DNA of 64,000 nucleotides from Planotetraspora sp. A-T 1434 (GTDB lineage Bacteria; Actinomycetota; Actinomycetes; Streptosporangiales; Streptosporangiaceae), in assembly GCF_025420585.1 (NCBI RefSeq), contig NZ_JAOEGB010000004.1:186001-250000 (forward strand), in the 5' to 3' direction. Below, one piece after another: positions 35,058 through 43,887 of the stretch. The position numbers and the translations under genes were made by a program. Below the pieces are notes generated by a model that saw nothing but the letters and a program-made list of their open reading frames with translations, ran no database searches and was not told the origin of the DNA. Numbering within the stretch: position 1 is the first letter of the stretch; every line of letters begins with the position of its first letter.

Positions 35058-35495
35058 ATGAGGGTTCTCGTCTACAGCGACGACGCAGGCACCCGTGAGA
35101 AGGTGCGGCTGGCCATCGGGCGGCGCCCCGCCGCGGACGTGCCCCTCGTCGACATCGTCGAGTGCGCGACGCAGCCGGCGGTGATCAAGCTGCTCGACGC
35201 CGGTGACATCGACGTCGCCATCCTGGACGGCGAGGCCGTCCCGGCAGGAGGCATGGGGATCAGCAGGCAGGCCAAGGACGAGGTCCACAACTGCCCGCCG
35301 ATCCTGCTGCTCATCGCGCGCCGCGACGACCGCTGGCTCGCCAATTGGTCCCGCGCCGACGCCGTGGTCGCCCAGCCGCTCGACCCGGTCGTCCTCGCCG
35401 AGGCGGTCGCCGACCTGATGCGCCGCCGCCTCAGCGTCTCCGGGACCGGTGTCCCAGCCCATGTTCCAGCCCATGTACCAGCCCAGAACCACTGA
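35058..35495 (+). CDS. Stand-alone receiver-like protein
   Basis: A 145-residue protein, [31 protein letters not shown] in outline. The fold resembles a response-regulator receiver: acidic DD near residue 9, a candidate phospho-Asp in [11 protein letters not shown], but the later conserved Lys is not obvious. There is no DNA-binding domain. Conserved actinobacterial copies sit in this same place, divergent from ctaE and before trpD. The C-terminus ends in a 12-base in-frame repeat ([11 protein letters not shown]). Function unknown. Confidence 0.8.
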   Translation: MRVLVYSDDAGTREKVRLAIGRRPAADVPLVDIVECATQPAVIKLLDAGDIDVAILDGEAVPAGGMGISRQAKDEVHNCPPILLLIARRDDRWLANWSRADAVVAQPLDPVVLAEAVADLMRRRLSVSGTGVPAHVPAHVPAQNH

Positions 35496-35552
35496 CATCC
35501 GACCTCTGTAGCCGACACCCGACTCCACGTCCCCGACACCGCGGAGCCCACC

Positions 35553-36596
35553 ATGGACACGCGCACGACCTGGCCCTCGCTGCTGAACGCACTGCTCTCC
35601 GGCGAACACCTGACGTCCGACGAGGCGTCGTGGGCCATGGGCGAGATCATGTCCGGTGCGGCGACGCCGTCGCAGATCACGGCCTTCGTGGTCGCGCTGC
35701 GGGCGAAGGGCGAGACGGTGGCCGAGGTGACCGGCCTGGCCCGGACCATGCTCGACATCGCGACCCCGCTGTCGGTCGAGGGGCCGGTCGTCGACATCGT
35801 CGGCACGGGCGGAGACCGGGCGCACACCGTCAACGTGTCCACCATGGCCGCGATCGTCGCGGCGGCCGCCGGGGCCCGGGTGGTCAAGCACGGCAACCGG
35901 GCCGCCTCGTCCCTGTGCGGCGCGGCAGACGTGCTGGAGCACCTCGGCGTCGTCCTCGACCTGGCCCCGGAGTCGACGGCCCGGGTCGCCGTGGAGGCGG
36001 GCATCGCCTTCTGCTTCGCGCCGGTCTATCACCCCGCCCTGCGGTTCGCCGGCCCGACCCGCAAGGAGATCGGTGTCCCGACGATCTTCAACTTCCTCGG
36101 ACCGCTGACCAACCCGGCGCGGCCGTCCGCCCAGGCGATCGGCGTCTACGACGCGCGGATGCTGCCGGTGGTCGCCGGCGTATTCGCCGAGCGCGGCGTG
36201 TCCGCCCTGGTGTTCCGGGGTGAGGACGGCCTCGACGAGCTGTCGACGGTGGCTCCCTCCACGGTCTTCGTCGTCCGCGAGGGCACCGCGACGCAGACGA
36301 CGTTCGACCCGGCCGATATCGGGATCCCGCGCTCGCGGCCGGACGACCTGCGCGGCGGCGACGTGGTGTTCAACGCGGCAGCCGTACACGACCTGGTGCG
36401 GGGGAAGACCGGTCCGGTGCGCGACGCGGTGCTGCTGAACGCCGCCGCCGCCCTGGTCGCCTTCGACGGCCCCGGGGACGATCTCGTCTCCGAGATCGGT
36501 ACGGCCTTCGCCCGCGCGGTGGACGCCGTCGACTCCGGCAAGGCGGCCGAGACGCTCGACCGGTGGGTCGAGGTCAGCAGGTCCTATAAGGCATAG
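35553..36596 (+). CDS. trpD: Anthranilate phosphoribosyltransferase
   Basis: A 347-residue enzyme of tryptophan synthesis, joining anthranilate to PRPP. It has the PRPP-binding [36 protein letters not shown] and the anthranilate-site [34 protein letters not shown]. The ATG at 35553 is used; no strong ribosome site is seen. No other trp genes are nearby, as for the second trpD copies in other actinomycetes. Confidence 0.95.
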   Translation: MDTRTTWPSLLNALLSGEHLTSDEASWAMGEIMSGAATPSQITAFVVALRAKGETVAEVTGLARTMLDIATPLSVEGPVVDIVGTGGDRAHTVNVSTMAAIVAAAAGARVVKHGNRAASSLCGAADVLEHLGVVLDLAPESTARVAVEAGIAFCFAPVYHPALRFAGPTRKEIGVPTIFNFLGPLTNPARPSAQAIGVYDARMLPVVAGVFAERGVSALVFRGEDGLDELSTVAPSTVFVVREGTATQTTFDPADIGIPRSRPDDLRGGDVVFNAAAVHDLVRGKTGPVRDAVLLNAAAALVAFDGPGDDLVSEIGTAFARAVDAVDSGKAAETLDRWVEVSRSYKA

Positions 36597-36801
36597 GAAG
36601 GCCTGCCAGGGCTGGAAAGAGCTCGCAAGGCTGGTGAGGGCTGGGGAGAGCATCCCTCCCGCCCACAGACGGCGGCGCTCGCCCCGCGCCGGGGAGACGC
36701 CGTACGCCCCGGCCCGGGAGCCGCCCGTCCGTCCGCGGACGGATCCGGCGTCCTCCTGCGAGGGGACGCCTCAGGTGTGGCGGGAGACGTACCGTGCCCG
36801 C

Positions 36802-37500
36802 ATGACAGTCCGCATGACAGCCCCTATGGCGGCCCGCGTGTCGCGCCTCTTCCTGCTCCTGGCCCGTTTTGTGACCGTCCGGCGTGCCCGTGTGCCGGAT
36901 CGCCCCTCCCACGGTGATCCGGTGGCGACGGAACGGCTGCGCATCGCGTCGGAGTTGCATGACGTCGTGGCCCATGACCTGAGCGTGATGACCCTCGGCG
37001 TGGGAGCGGGCCGTGTGATCATGGACAAGGACCCGGAACGGGCCCGGCAGACGTTCCGCGAGGCGGAGGAGTCGGGCCGCCAGGTGCTCACCGACCTGAA
37101 GCGGATGGTGGCCCTGCTCCGCGTGGACGGCATGGCACGGGGACCCCAGCCCCGCCTCGACGAGATGGACCGCCTGCTCGACGGCTTCAGGGCCCGCGGC
37201 ATGGTCGTCTCGTTCGCCGAGGAGGGGGCCAGGGGCACGGGATCCACCCTTGAGCTGTCGGCCTACCGGATCGTCGAGGAGGCCCTCGGCAACGCCGTCC
37301 GATACGGCAGGGCCCGCGAGGGGTCGGTGACGCTCCGGTGGTTCCCCGCCATCCTGGAGGTCGTCGTCCAGGACGACGGCCTGCCCCGCGACCGCCTGGT
37401 CGGCACGTGGGAGCGGGCGGCGCTGTTCGGCGGGTCGGTTTCGGCGCACGCGAGGCCGGGCGGGTTCGAGGTGCGCGTCCGGCTCATCCGCCCGAGCTGA
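36802..37500 (+). CDS. Reduced NarL-type histidine kinase without sensor domain
   Basis: A 232-residue protein. The dimerisation/phosphoacceptor segment RIASELHDVVAHDLSVMTLGVG is of the HisKA_3 type. The ATPase part has the N-box ELSAYRIVEEALGNAVRYG, but the expected GxG-rich ATP-lid is replaced by QDDGLPRDRLVGTWERAALFGGSVSA, so ATP binding may be weakened. There is no membrane or sensor domain and no response regulator nearby. The ATG at 36802 starts after a possible -10 region. Confidence 0.75.
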   Translation: MTVRMTAPMAARVSRLFLLLARFVTVRRARVPDRPSHGDPVATERLRIASELHDVVAHDLSVMTLGVGAGRVIMDKDPERARQTFREAEESGRQVLTDLKRMVALLRVDGMARGPQPRLDEMDRLLDGFRARGMVVSFAEEGARGTGSTLELSAYRIVEEALGNAVRYGRAREGSVTLRWFPAILEVVVQDDGLPRDRLVGTWERAALFGGSVSAHARPGGFEVRVRLIRPS

Positions 37501-37599
37501 CCGCTGTGCCGTCCTGTGCCGTCCTGTGACTCCTGGGGCGGCGTGACCTGGTCATGGGCATGACTGATGCTCGGGTGGGGCTCCGGTCCGACGGTGTCG

Positions 37600-37740
37600 C
37601 CGGTGCCGGTGCCGGTGCCGGTGCCGGAGGCGCGGCTCGAGCCCGACGGTGGCTGGTGCTGGAGGTGTGGGCCCGGCCTGACCGCATGTCACCTGCTCTT
37701 CCGGTCTGACCGCATGTCACCTGCTCTTCCGGCCTGATCG
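37600..37740. repeat. Two tandem repeats in an intergenic stretch
   Basis: Four copies of CCGGTG run at 37600-37623. A 28-base unit (GGCCTGACCGCATGTC then ACCTGCTCTTCC) occurs at 37675-37702 and 37703-37730, with a partial third copy after. They lie between the convergent histidine-kinase and Lrp-like genes (37501-37760), where I see no gene. Confidence 0.8.
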
Positions 37741-37760
37741 CTTGACCCTCGCGGTCCAGC

Positions 37761-38048
37761 TCAGTCGGACTCGTCGAGGCCGATCGAGAAGGCCGCCTCC
37801 AGGTCATGCCGCGAGTACGTCCGGAAGGCGATGTGCGTCTCCGTGTGGTTGACGCCGGGGACCTTGTTGAGGCGGCCGGGGACGATCTCGGCGATCTCCT
37901 CGTAGCGCTGGACCCGCACCATCGCCAGCAGGTCGAACTCCCCGGTGATCGAGTAGACCTCGCTGACGCCGTCGAGCTCGGCGATCATCTGCGCGACCTC
38001 GGGTATCCGATCGACGTCCGCCTTGATGTGCACGATCGCGGTGACCAT
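37761..38048 (-). CDS. Lrp/AsnC ligand-binding domain protein (no DNA-binding domain)
   Basis: A 95-residue RAM domain alone: MVTAIVHIKADVDRIPEVAQMIAELDGVSEVYSITGEFDLLAMVRV in outline. Full Lrp regulators carry an N-terminal helix-turn-helix that is absent here. Stand-alone RAM proteins may bind amino acids and modulate full-length Lrp proteins. A similar gene lies near trpD in Streptomyces. It is followed upstream by the long repeat-filled gap of cluster D. Confidence 0.88.
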   Translation of the reverse strand: MVTAIVHIKADVDRIPEVAQMIAELDGVSEVYSITGEFDLLAMVRVQRYEEIAEIVPGRLNKVPGVNHTETHIAFRTYSRHDLEAAFSIGLDESD

Positions 38049-38213
38049 TCGCGTCCTCTCCTGCCTCTCGCCACTACGGCTCTAGACATTAGTGCCCTCC
38101 CGTCATCTTTGCCCCATCGCGTCGCCGAGCGCGGCGCCTCGCCGCCCGGTCGCCCCGCGCGCGGCTATCCCTGGCGAGGCGGGCCCTGCGGGCCCCGTGA
38201 GCCCACCTGCCGC

Positions 38214-38432
38214 GTGATCATGCACATGTTCCCGCAAAAACCGTCCCACCTGGTGCTTCGTGCGGCGTGATCATGCATGACGAAGGTGCGCCCGACGGAC
38301 GGACACCGCATGATCACAAACAGTGCCGGCGCTGGTCAGACCGCGTACGGCGGAATCCATGCATGATCACGATCCGGGGAACCCCATGGGAACCCCACGT
38401 CCCGAGCTTCCCGGGAAACCCTGCATGATCAC
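38214..38432. repeat. 53-base dispersed repeat, cluster D (two forward, three inverted units)
   Basis: GTGATCATGC starts at 38214 and 38267 (53 apart). GCATGATCAC starts at 38308, 38361 (53) and 38423 (62). The cluster occupies the 445-base gap between the Lrp-like gene start and the exonuclease gene end; no gene is seen there. Confidence 0.92.
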
Positions 38433-38493
38433 GGCGGCGGTGGGGCGCCGGACGCGCTCTTCGCGGGCGGATCTCGCCGGTCGGGGCGCCGTG

Positions 38494-40260
38494 TCATCGC
38501 AGTGGCCTTCCCTCACGCGGCTGGCGGGTCTGCAGGCCCTGGTAGGCCCGGTCGATCCGCTCCCGCAGGCGGCCCGCGCCGTACGCCGGGAGGCTCCACC
38601 CGCCGTCGGCCGCGCCCTCGATCTGGACCAGGCGGACGCCGGGGGACTCCAGCCAGCGCAGGACGCACTCGGTCTCCTCCGCGCTGGCGGACGGCGTGGG
38701 GCCCGGCCCCGGCGTGACCGTCTCGGCCGTTGCCACCAGGGCCTCCACGTACGGCGTGGGGTGTGCGCCTCGCGGCATCACCCCGGCGGCGGCGAGCCTG
38801 CCGTACCGGATGACGTGGATGTCCCAGCCGCCGTCGAAGGCGGGGCTCGCGGCCACCATGTGCGGGATGGCCGTGAGGGATCTCAGCCGCTGCATGCGGG
38901 CCGCCGCCCTGACGTAGGCCGCCAGCCGGTCCCGGTCGACGGCGGCCTCCTCGTACCGCTGCTCGGCCGACAGGCGCAGCATGCGCGCCTCCATCGCGGA
39001 GAAGACGACCTCGGCGTCGCGCTCCATGGCGTGCCTGGCGTTGTGGACGTGCCGCGCGTAGCCCTCCTCGGTCTCTCTGCCCTCACAAGGGGCCCCGCAG
39101 CGGCCCAGCTCGGCCAGCGTGCAGGCGCTCCGCCTGGTCCTGGGGGAGAGGCGCTCGGTGCACTGCCGCAGCGGCAGCGCCTCGTGCATGGCCGCCCTGG
39201 CGTCGTCGGCCGTGCGGCTGCTGCCGAAAGGGCCGAGATAGGTCGCGCCGTCGTCCTTGACCTCCCGGACGACGCTGAGCCGGGGGAACGGCTCGTCGGT
39301 CAGTTTGAGCCAGACGGCCCGCTCGGGGAACCGCGAGCGCTTGTTGTAGCGCGGTTTCGCCGAGCCGATCATCCGTAGCTCCCGGATCTCGGCCTCCAGC
39401 CCGGTGGCGCACACGATCGTGCGCACCCGCTCGGCGATGCCGACCATCTCGCGGATGCGGGAGCGGGTCTCGCTCGCCGTGAAATAGCTCCGGACGCGGT
39501 TGCGCAGGTTGGAGCTCTTCCCGATGTAGAGCGCCTCGCCCTTGGCGTCCTCGAAGAGGTAGACACCGGGCGCGCTGGGGACGCCCTCGGCGAGGTGGCG
39601 CTTGCGCTGCTGCTCGGGCGTGGGCGCCCGGACGAAGCTCCGCAGCTCCTCCAGGGTCTGCACGCCGAGCGATCCGACCCGTCCGATCAGGCCGTGCAGG
39701 ACGTCGACGGTGGCCTTGGCGTCGGCCAGCGCCCGGTGACACGGCTCCGTGGCGCTGCGGAAGATCCTCGCCAGCGTGCCGAGCTTGCAGTTGGGCGTCT
39801 CGTCGCGGGTGAGCACCCGCCGGGCCAGGTCGGCGGTGTCGACCACGGGATTGGCCGGCGGGGGATATCCGTTCGCCGCGCAGGCCGCCCTGATGAAGGC
39901 CATGTCGAACGGCGCGTTGTGCGCGACCAGGGCCGCCCCCTGGATGAACTCCAGAAAGCTCGGAAGGACCTCGGGGAACTTCGGCGCGGCGACCACCATC
40001 GCGTCGGTGATGCCGGTGAGGACCGAGATGAACGGCGGGATCGGGCTGCCCGGATCGACCAGGGTCGCGAACTCGCCCAGCACCTCGCCGCAGCGCACCT
40101 TCACCGCGCCGATCTCGGTGATCGCGTGCTCGTGGGCAGATCCCCCCGTAGTCTCCAGGTCGAAGACCACGAACGTCACGTCCCGCAGGGGAGTGCCGAG
40201 CTCGTCCAGCGTGCCCTGTACCGCGTCCACGGCCAAGACCATAGAGATGCCGACCGACAT
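38494..40260 (-). CDS. DEDD exonuclease fused to UvrC-like GIY-YIG domain
   Basis: A 588-residue fusion. The N-terminal ~190 residues are a DnaQ-type 3'-5' exonuclease: FVVFDLETTGG, ALVAHNAPFDMAF and CHRALADAKATVDVL (DEDDh). From about 215 the GIY-YIG nuclease of UvrC begins: APGVYLFEDAKGEALYIGKSSNLRNRVRSYF, followed by a UvrC-like region with CTLAELGRCGAPCEG and a UVR-like helix. The UvrC C-terminal endonuclease/HhH parts are absent. Such proteins are widespread in actinobacteria, probably in DNA repair. MSVGISMVLAVD at 40260 is the chosen start. Confidence 0.9.
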   Translation of the reverse strand: MSVGISMVLAVDAVQGTLDELGTPLRDVTFVVFDLETTGGSAHEHAITEIGAVKVRCGEVLGEFATLVDPGSPIPPFISVLTGITDAMVVAAPKFPEVLPSFLEFIQGAALVAHNAPFDMAFIRAACAANGYPPPANPVVDTADLARRVLTRDETPNCKLGTLARIFRSATEPCHRALADAKATVDVLHGLIGRVGSLGVQTLEELRSFVRAPTPEQQRKRHLAEGVPSAPGVYLFEDAKGEALYIGKSSNLRNRVRSYFTASETRSRIREMVGIAERVRTIVCATGLEAEIRELRMIGSAKPRYNKRSRFPERAVWLKLTDEPFPRLSVVREVKDDGATYLGPFGSSRTADDARAAMHEALPLRQCTERLSPRTRRSACTLAELGRCGAPCEGRETEEGYARHVHNARHAMERDAEVVFSAMEARMLRLSAEQRYEEAAVDRDRLAAYVRAAARMQRLRSLTAIPHMVAASPAFDGGWDIHVIRYGRLAAAGVMPRGAHPTPYVEALVATAETVTPGPGPTPSASAEETECVLRWLESPGVRLVQIEGAADGGWSLPAYGAGRLRERIDRAYQGLQTRQPREGRPLR

Positions 40261-40316
40261 TTGCGCCGCCGGGCTCCTCCGCACCCGCCCGGCGATCAGC
40301 GCGGTCAGACGATCAG

Positions 40317-40392
40317 CGCGGCCCGGTGACCAGCGCCGCCCGGTGACCAGAGCCGCCCGGTGACCGGTGCGGCCCGGTGACCAGCGCCGCCC
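40317..40392. repeat. 18-base tandem repeat
   Basis: Four imperfect copies of GCCCGGTGACCAGCGCC-like units lie in the gap between the exonuclease gene and mtnD. The remainder (40393-40497) holds a hairpin but no gene. Confidence 0.8.
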
Positions 40393-40459
40393 GCGTCGGC
40401 CGCCCGCCCGGGTCGCCTCTTACCCGCGCTGCCGGACCCGCCCGCGCCGCGGGCGCGAG

Positions 40460-40479
40460 GCCCGTGCGCCGGCACGGGC
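40460..40479 (-). terminator. Possible hairpin terminator after mtnD
   Basis: GCCCGTGC and GCACGGGC form an 8-base stem with a GCCG loop about 75 bases past the mtnD stop. There is no clear T-run. Confidence 0.45.
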
Positions 40480-40497
40480 GTCGCGCGCCGCGTGGTT

Positions 40498-40553
40498 TTA
40501 AGGGTGGTTCATTAAGGGTGGTTCATTGAGGGCGGTCCATGCAGGGCGGTGGA
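40498..40553 (-). repeat. 14-base tandem repeat abutting the mtnD stop codon
   Basis: Four copies of a 14-base unit (TTAAGGGTGGTTCA twice, then two variants) end at base 40553, immediately beside the mtnD stop codon. Confidence 0.85.
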
Positions 40554-41138
40554 TCAGCGGGCGGTGCGGCGGGCGGCGATGGTGTCGAAGTCGGGGATGC
40601 GGCTCGCGATCGGGTCGCCGGTGAAGTCGCCCACCCAGCCGTCGTCGTCATGGAAGAAGCGGATGGCGGTGAAGTCCGGCTCGGTGCCCATGTCGAACCA
40701 GTGGGTGGTGTTCTTCGGAACGCTGAGCAGGTCTCCGGCCTCGCACAGCACCGCGTGGACCTTGCCCCCGGCGTGCAGGTAGAAGATCCCGGAGCCGTCG
40801 ACGAAGAAGCGCACCTCGTCGTCGTCGTGCGTGTGCTCGTTCAGGAACTTCTGCCGGGCCGCCGCGGCCTTCTCCGGCCACTCGGGGCTGTCGTCGGGGT
40901 GAAGCTGGGCGACGTCGACGAAGGTGTAGCCCTCCTCGGCGACGACGCGGGCCACCTCATCGCGGTAGGCCTCCAGGATGCGCTCCTGGCCGGCTCCCGC
41001 CTCCAGGTCGTCCACGACATCCCAGTGCCGCAGCCGTACGTCGATCTCCTTCAGCGCGGCCGCGATCTCGTTCGCGTCCTCGGTCTCCAGGAGGGTCTGG
41101 GGAACCTCGCCATCGGTGTAGACGGTCAGAAAAGTCAT
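40554..41138 (-). CDS. mtnD: Acireductone dioxygenase
   Basis: A 194-residue cupin metalloenzyme that oxidises acireductone, the last enzymatic step before transamination to methionine. Metal ligands are His, His and Glu in [16 protein letters not shown] and His in [10 protein letters not shown]. The ATG at 41138 gives the family N-terminus [11 protein letters not shown]. It is divergent from the ABC transporter/mtnK operon and lies on the other side of the same promoter region. The other mtn genes, A, B, C and K, are within 9 kb. Confidence 0.93.
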   Translation of the reverse strand: MTFLTVYTDGEVPQTLLETEDANEIAAALKEIDVRLRHWDVVDDLEAGAGQERILEAYRDEVARVVAEEGYTFVDVAQLHPDDSPEWPEKAAAARQKFLNEHTHDDDEVRFFVDGSGIFYLHAGGKVHAVLCEAGDLLSVPKNTTHWFDMGTEPDFTAIRFFHDDDGWVGDFTGDPIASRIPDFDTIAARRTAR

Positions 41139-41164
41139 GTTCTGATTGTGCGCCGTCTGCACCC

Positions 41165-41192
41165 TTATCAGCAATTCCGATCATACTAGTCT
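41165..41192 (+). promoter_or_regulatory. Overlapping divergent promoters of the salvage island
   Basis: Rightward, TTATCA (41165-41170) and TAGTCT (41187-41192) with a 16-base spacer resemble a housekeeping promoter; the start would fall near 41199. On the other strand TAGTAT (41184-41189 read leftward) is a -10-like element for mtnD. Both share the palindrome ACTAGT, so only one polymerase could bind at a time. This is inference from motifs. Confidence 0.4.
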
Positions 41193-41233
41193 GAAAAGTG
41201 GACATTAATCCCTTGGGTGCCTATCATCCCCAT

Positions 41234-42331
41234 GTGATCCACGCAAGACTCTTCGGTGCCGTCCTCGGAGCGCTGGTGCTCGCCGGCTGCTCCCAGGGAA
41301 GTCCTACCACCACCACCGGCGCTACCAGCAGCAACGCCGCCACCACCGCTCCTTCTTCCGCGTCCAGCCCGGCGGCGGCCGTTCCGGCCAAGTTCGCCGG
41401 CGGCGGGGTCAAGATATCCCTCGTCAGGCAGCTCTCCTCGGGCGACTACTTCGAGCAGTGGCTCGCAGGAGCACAGGCCGAGGCCAAGGCGCTGAACGTG
41501 AGCCTCGACGTCTCCAGCGGCGACGGGAACAACGACAAGCAGGCGCTCAACCTGGAGCAGGCCATCGGCCAGAAGCCCGACGCGATCATCGTCGACCACG
41601 GGTTCGCCGAGACCGTGCAGCCCACGATCAAGAAGGCCGTGGCCGCGGGCATCCCGCTCGTCGCCTACGACGTCGACCCCGGCTCGCCGGAGGCCGTGGC
41701 GCTGACCCAGGACGACCACCAGATCGCCGGGCAGGCGCTCGGCGCGCTCAAGGCCGACACCGGGGGCAATGCGGACGTCGTCTACGTGTACGTCGCGGGC
41801 TTCGCCCCGCTGGACCGCCGCAACGAGACGTGGGCGCAGTTCAAGAAGGACAACCCGGGTATCAAGCAGGTGGCCCAGATCGGCGTCGTCAACAACTCCA
41901 CCGCCGCCGCGGTGGCCGACCAGGCCAAGGCCGCGCTGACCGCCAACCCCGGCGTGAAGGCGGTCTTCGCGCCGTACGACGAGTTCGCCAAGGGCGCGAC
42001 GCTCGCGATCAAGGAGCTCGGCCTGCAGGACAAGGTCAAGGTCTACGGCGCGGACGTCTCCACCGCCGACATCGGCGTCATGACGGAGCCCCGCAGCCCC
42101 TGGGTCGCCACATCCGCCGCCGACGCCTCGAACGTCGGGCGCATCGCCGTGCGCGCCGCCGCGCTCCTGGTCGCCGGTCAGCCGGTGGACCACGCGCTCA
42201 AGGTGCCGCCGGCGCTCATCACGCAGAAGCAGCTCCACGACGGCGGCATCACCAGCGTCCAGCAGCTCACCCAGGCCGTCCCGGCCCTCCTGACCCCCGA
42301 CGTGGCACGGGTGCCCTGGGTCGCTCCATGA
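41234..42331 (+). CDS. Sugar-type ABC transporter substrate-binding lipoprotein
   Basis: A 365-residue periplasmic-type binding protein of the ribose/galactose family (peripla_BP_4 fold). The signal peptide ends in the lipobox VLAGC. A Ser/Thr/Ala-rich tether follows, then VKISLVRQLSSGDYFEQWLAGAQAEAKAL and a later YGADVSTADIGVM. Start is uncertain: GTG 41234 gives a normal lipoprotein signal, GTG 41198 adds 12 residues. It heads an operon with an ATPase, a permease and mtnK, all joined by 4-base overlaps, so methylthioribose is the likely ligand (inference). Confidence 0.85.
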   Translation: MIHARLFGAVLGALVLAGCSQGSPTTTTGATSSNAATTAPSSASSPAAAVPAKFAGGGVKISLVRQLSSGDYFEQWLAGAQAEAKALNVSLDVSSGDGNNDKQALNLEQAIGQKPDAIIVDHGFAETVQPTIKKAVAAGIPLVAYDVDPGSPEAVALTQDDHQIAGQALGALKADTGGNADVVYVYVAGFAPLDRRNETWAQFKKDNPGIKQVAQIGVVNNSTAAAVADQAKAALTANPGVKAVFAPYDEFAKGATLAIKELGLQDKVKVYGADVSTADIGVMTEPRSPWVATSAADASNVGRIAVRAAALLVAGQPVDHALKVPPALITQKQLHDGGITSVQQLTQAVPALLTPDVARVPWVAP

Positions 42332-43887
42332 GCGAGGCCGCCGAGCCGGTGGTATCGGTCTCGGGGCTGTCCAAGAGGTACGGCGCCACCTGGGCGCTGC
42401 ACGACGTGACGCTCGACATCCATCCCGGCGAGATCGTCGGGCTGATCGGGACCAACGGAGCGGGCAAGTCCACGCTGATCAAGGTGCTCTCGGGCGCGAC
42501 CCAGGCCACCTCGGGCACGGTCACGCTCGCAGGGCGGACGTTCCAGCCGGGCGGGCCTCTCGACGCGATCGCCGCGGGCGTGCAGACCGTGCACCAGAAC
42601 ATCGACGACGGAGTGGTCTTCGGGACGACCGTGGCCGAGAACCTCACCCTCGACTCGCTGAGCCGCCGGGGCTCGGGCTGGTTCACCACCCGGGCGCGGA
42701 CCAGAGCCGAGGCCCGGGAGATCGCCGCCTCCGTACGGCTCGCCGCCCCGCTCGACGCCCCGGTGGAGACGCTGTCCGCCAGCGAGCGTCAGCGGATCGT
42801 CATCGCCCGCGCGGTGTCGAGGCGGCCCCGGCTGCTCATCCTCGACGAGCCGACCTCGACGCTCTCGTCCGTGGAGGCGGACCTGCTCCTGGACACGGTC
42901 AGGCAGATGGCCGCCGCCGGGGTGGCCGTGCTGTACGTCTCGCACCGGCTGGCCGAGATCGAGGACCTCTGCCGGCGGGTGGTCGTCCTCCGAGACGGCC
43001 GGGTGCGGCGGACGCTCACCGCGCCCTTCGACCGCAGGGAGGTCGTCGAGGCGATGCTCGGAGACGCCTGGGAGGCCCTGGACCAGGGCCGGGGAGACGC
43101 CGCAGCGCCGCCGAAGCGCGACCTTCCGCGGGTTCCCGTGCTCGCGGCGGCCGGGATCCGGACCAGGCCCGGCGGCGAGCCGTTCGACCTGGAGGTCCGC
43201 GCGGGCGAGATCGTCGGCGTGACCGGTCTCGTCGGCTCGGGCAAGACCGAGCTGCTCGAACAGCTCTACGGCGCCCGGCCGCTGTCGTCGGGCGAGGTGC
43301 GCCTGGGCGGCCTGCCGTACCGGCCGCGTGACCCGCACGCGGCGGTGGCGGCGGGGGTCGCGTTCGCCGCGGAGGAGCGCTCGGCCCAGGCGATCGTGCC
43401 CGGCTGGTCGGTCCGCGCGCACGTCACGCTCCCCAGGCTGCGGCACCACAACCGCGCGGGGCTCCTGTCCCGCCGTTCCGAGCGCGGCTCGGCCGCGACC
43501 GTGGTCGAGCGGTTCGGCGTGCGCGGGCCCGGCGGCCCGGCCCCGGTCGAGGCTCCGATGGAGACCCTTTCCGGCGGCAACCAGCAGAAGGTCGTCGTGG
43601 GCCGATGGCTGGAGGCGTCGCCCGCGCTGCTGCTCCTCGACGAGCCGTTCCGCGGCGTGGACGTGGGGGCGCGGGCCGACATCGGCCGCACGCTCGCCCA
43701 GCACGCGGCGGACGTCGCGGTGATCGTCGCGTCATCGGACCCCCAGGAGCTGCTCGGGCTGGCCGACCGGATCCTGGTCCTCCATGAGGGAGACCTGGCG
43801 GGGGAGATCCCCGCCGCCGACGCGACCGCCGCACGCCTGGCGGCGCTCATGTCGGGCGCGTCCGGAGCGCCGGGGGCGGCGGCATGA
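42328..43887 (+). CDS. Sugar ABC transporter ATPase, RbsA type
   Basis: A 519-residue double ATPase. Domain 1 has Walker A IGTNGAGKSTLIKV and Walker B LLILDEPTSTLS; its ABC signature is altered to LSASERQR. Domain 2 has a P-loop GLVGSGKTELLEQ, signature LSGGNQQKVVVGRWL and LLLLDEPFRGVDVGARADI. This two-domain form is typical of ribose-family importers. It overlaps its neighbours by four bases on each side. Confidence 0.93.
   Translation: MSEAAEPVVSVSGLSKRYGATWALHDVTLDIHPGEIVGLIGTNGAGKSTLIKVLSGATQATSGTVTLAGRTFQPGGPLDAIAAGVQTVHQNIDDGVVFGTTVAENLTLDSLSRRGSGWFTTRARTRAEAREIAASVRLAAPLDAPVETLSASERQRIVIARAVSRRPRLLILDEPTSTLSSVEADLLLDTVRQMAAAGVAVLYVSHRLAEIEDLCRRVVVLRDGRVRRTLTAPFDRREVVEAMLGDAWEALDQGRGDAAAPPKRDLPRVPVLAAAGIRTRPGGEPFDLEVRAGEIVGVTGLVGSGKTELLEQLYGARPLSSGEVRLGGLPYRPRDPHAAVAAGVAFAAEERSAQAIVPGWSVRAHVTLPRLRHHNRAGLLSRRSERGSAATVVERFGVRGPGGPAPVEAPMETLSGGNQQKVVVGRWLEASPALLLLDEPFRGVDVGARADIGRTLAQHAADVAVIVASSDPQELLGLADRILVLHEGDLAGEIPAADATAARLAALMSGASGAPGAAA

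Noticed and set aside
41139-41233. Possible SAM riboswitch controlling the salvage island.
   Set aside because: The divergent gap is too short and no SAM-class motif was recognised on either strand.
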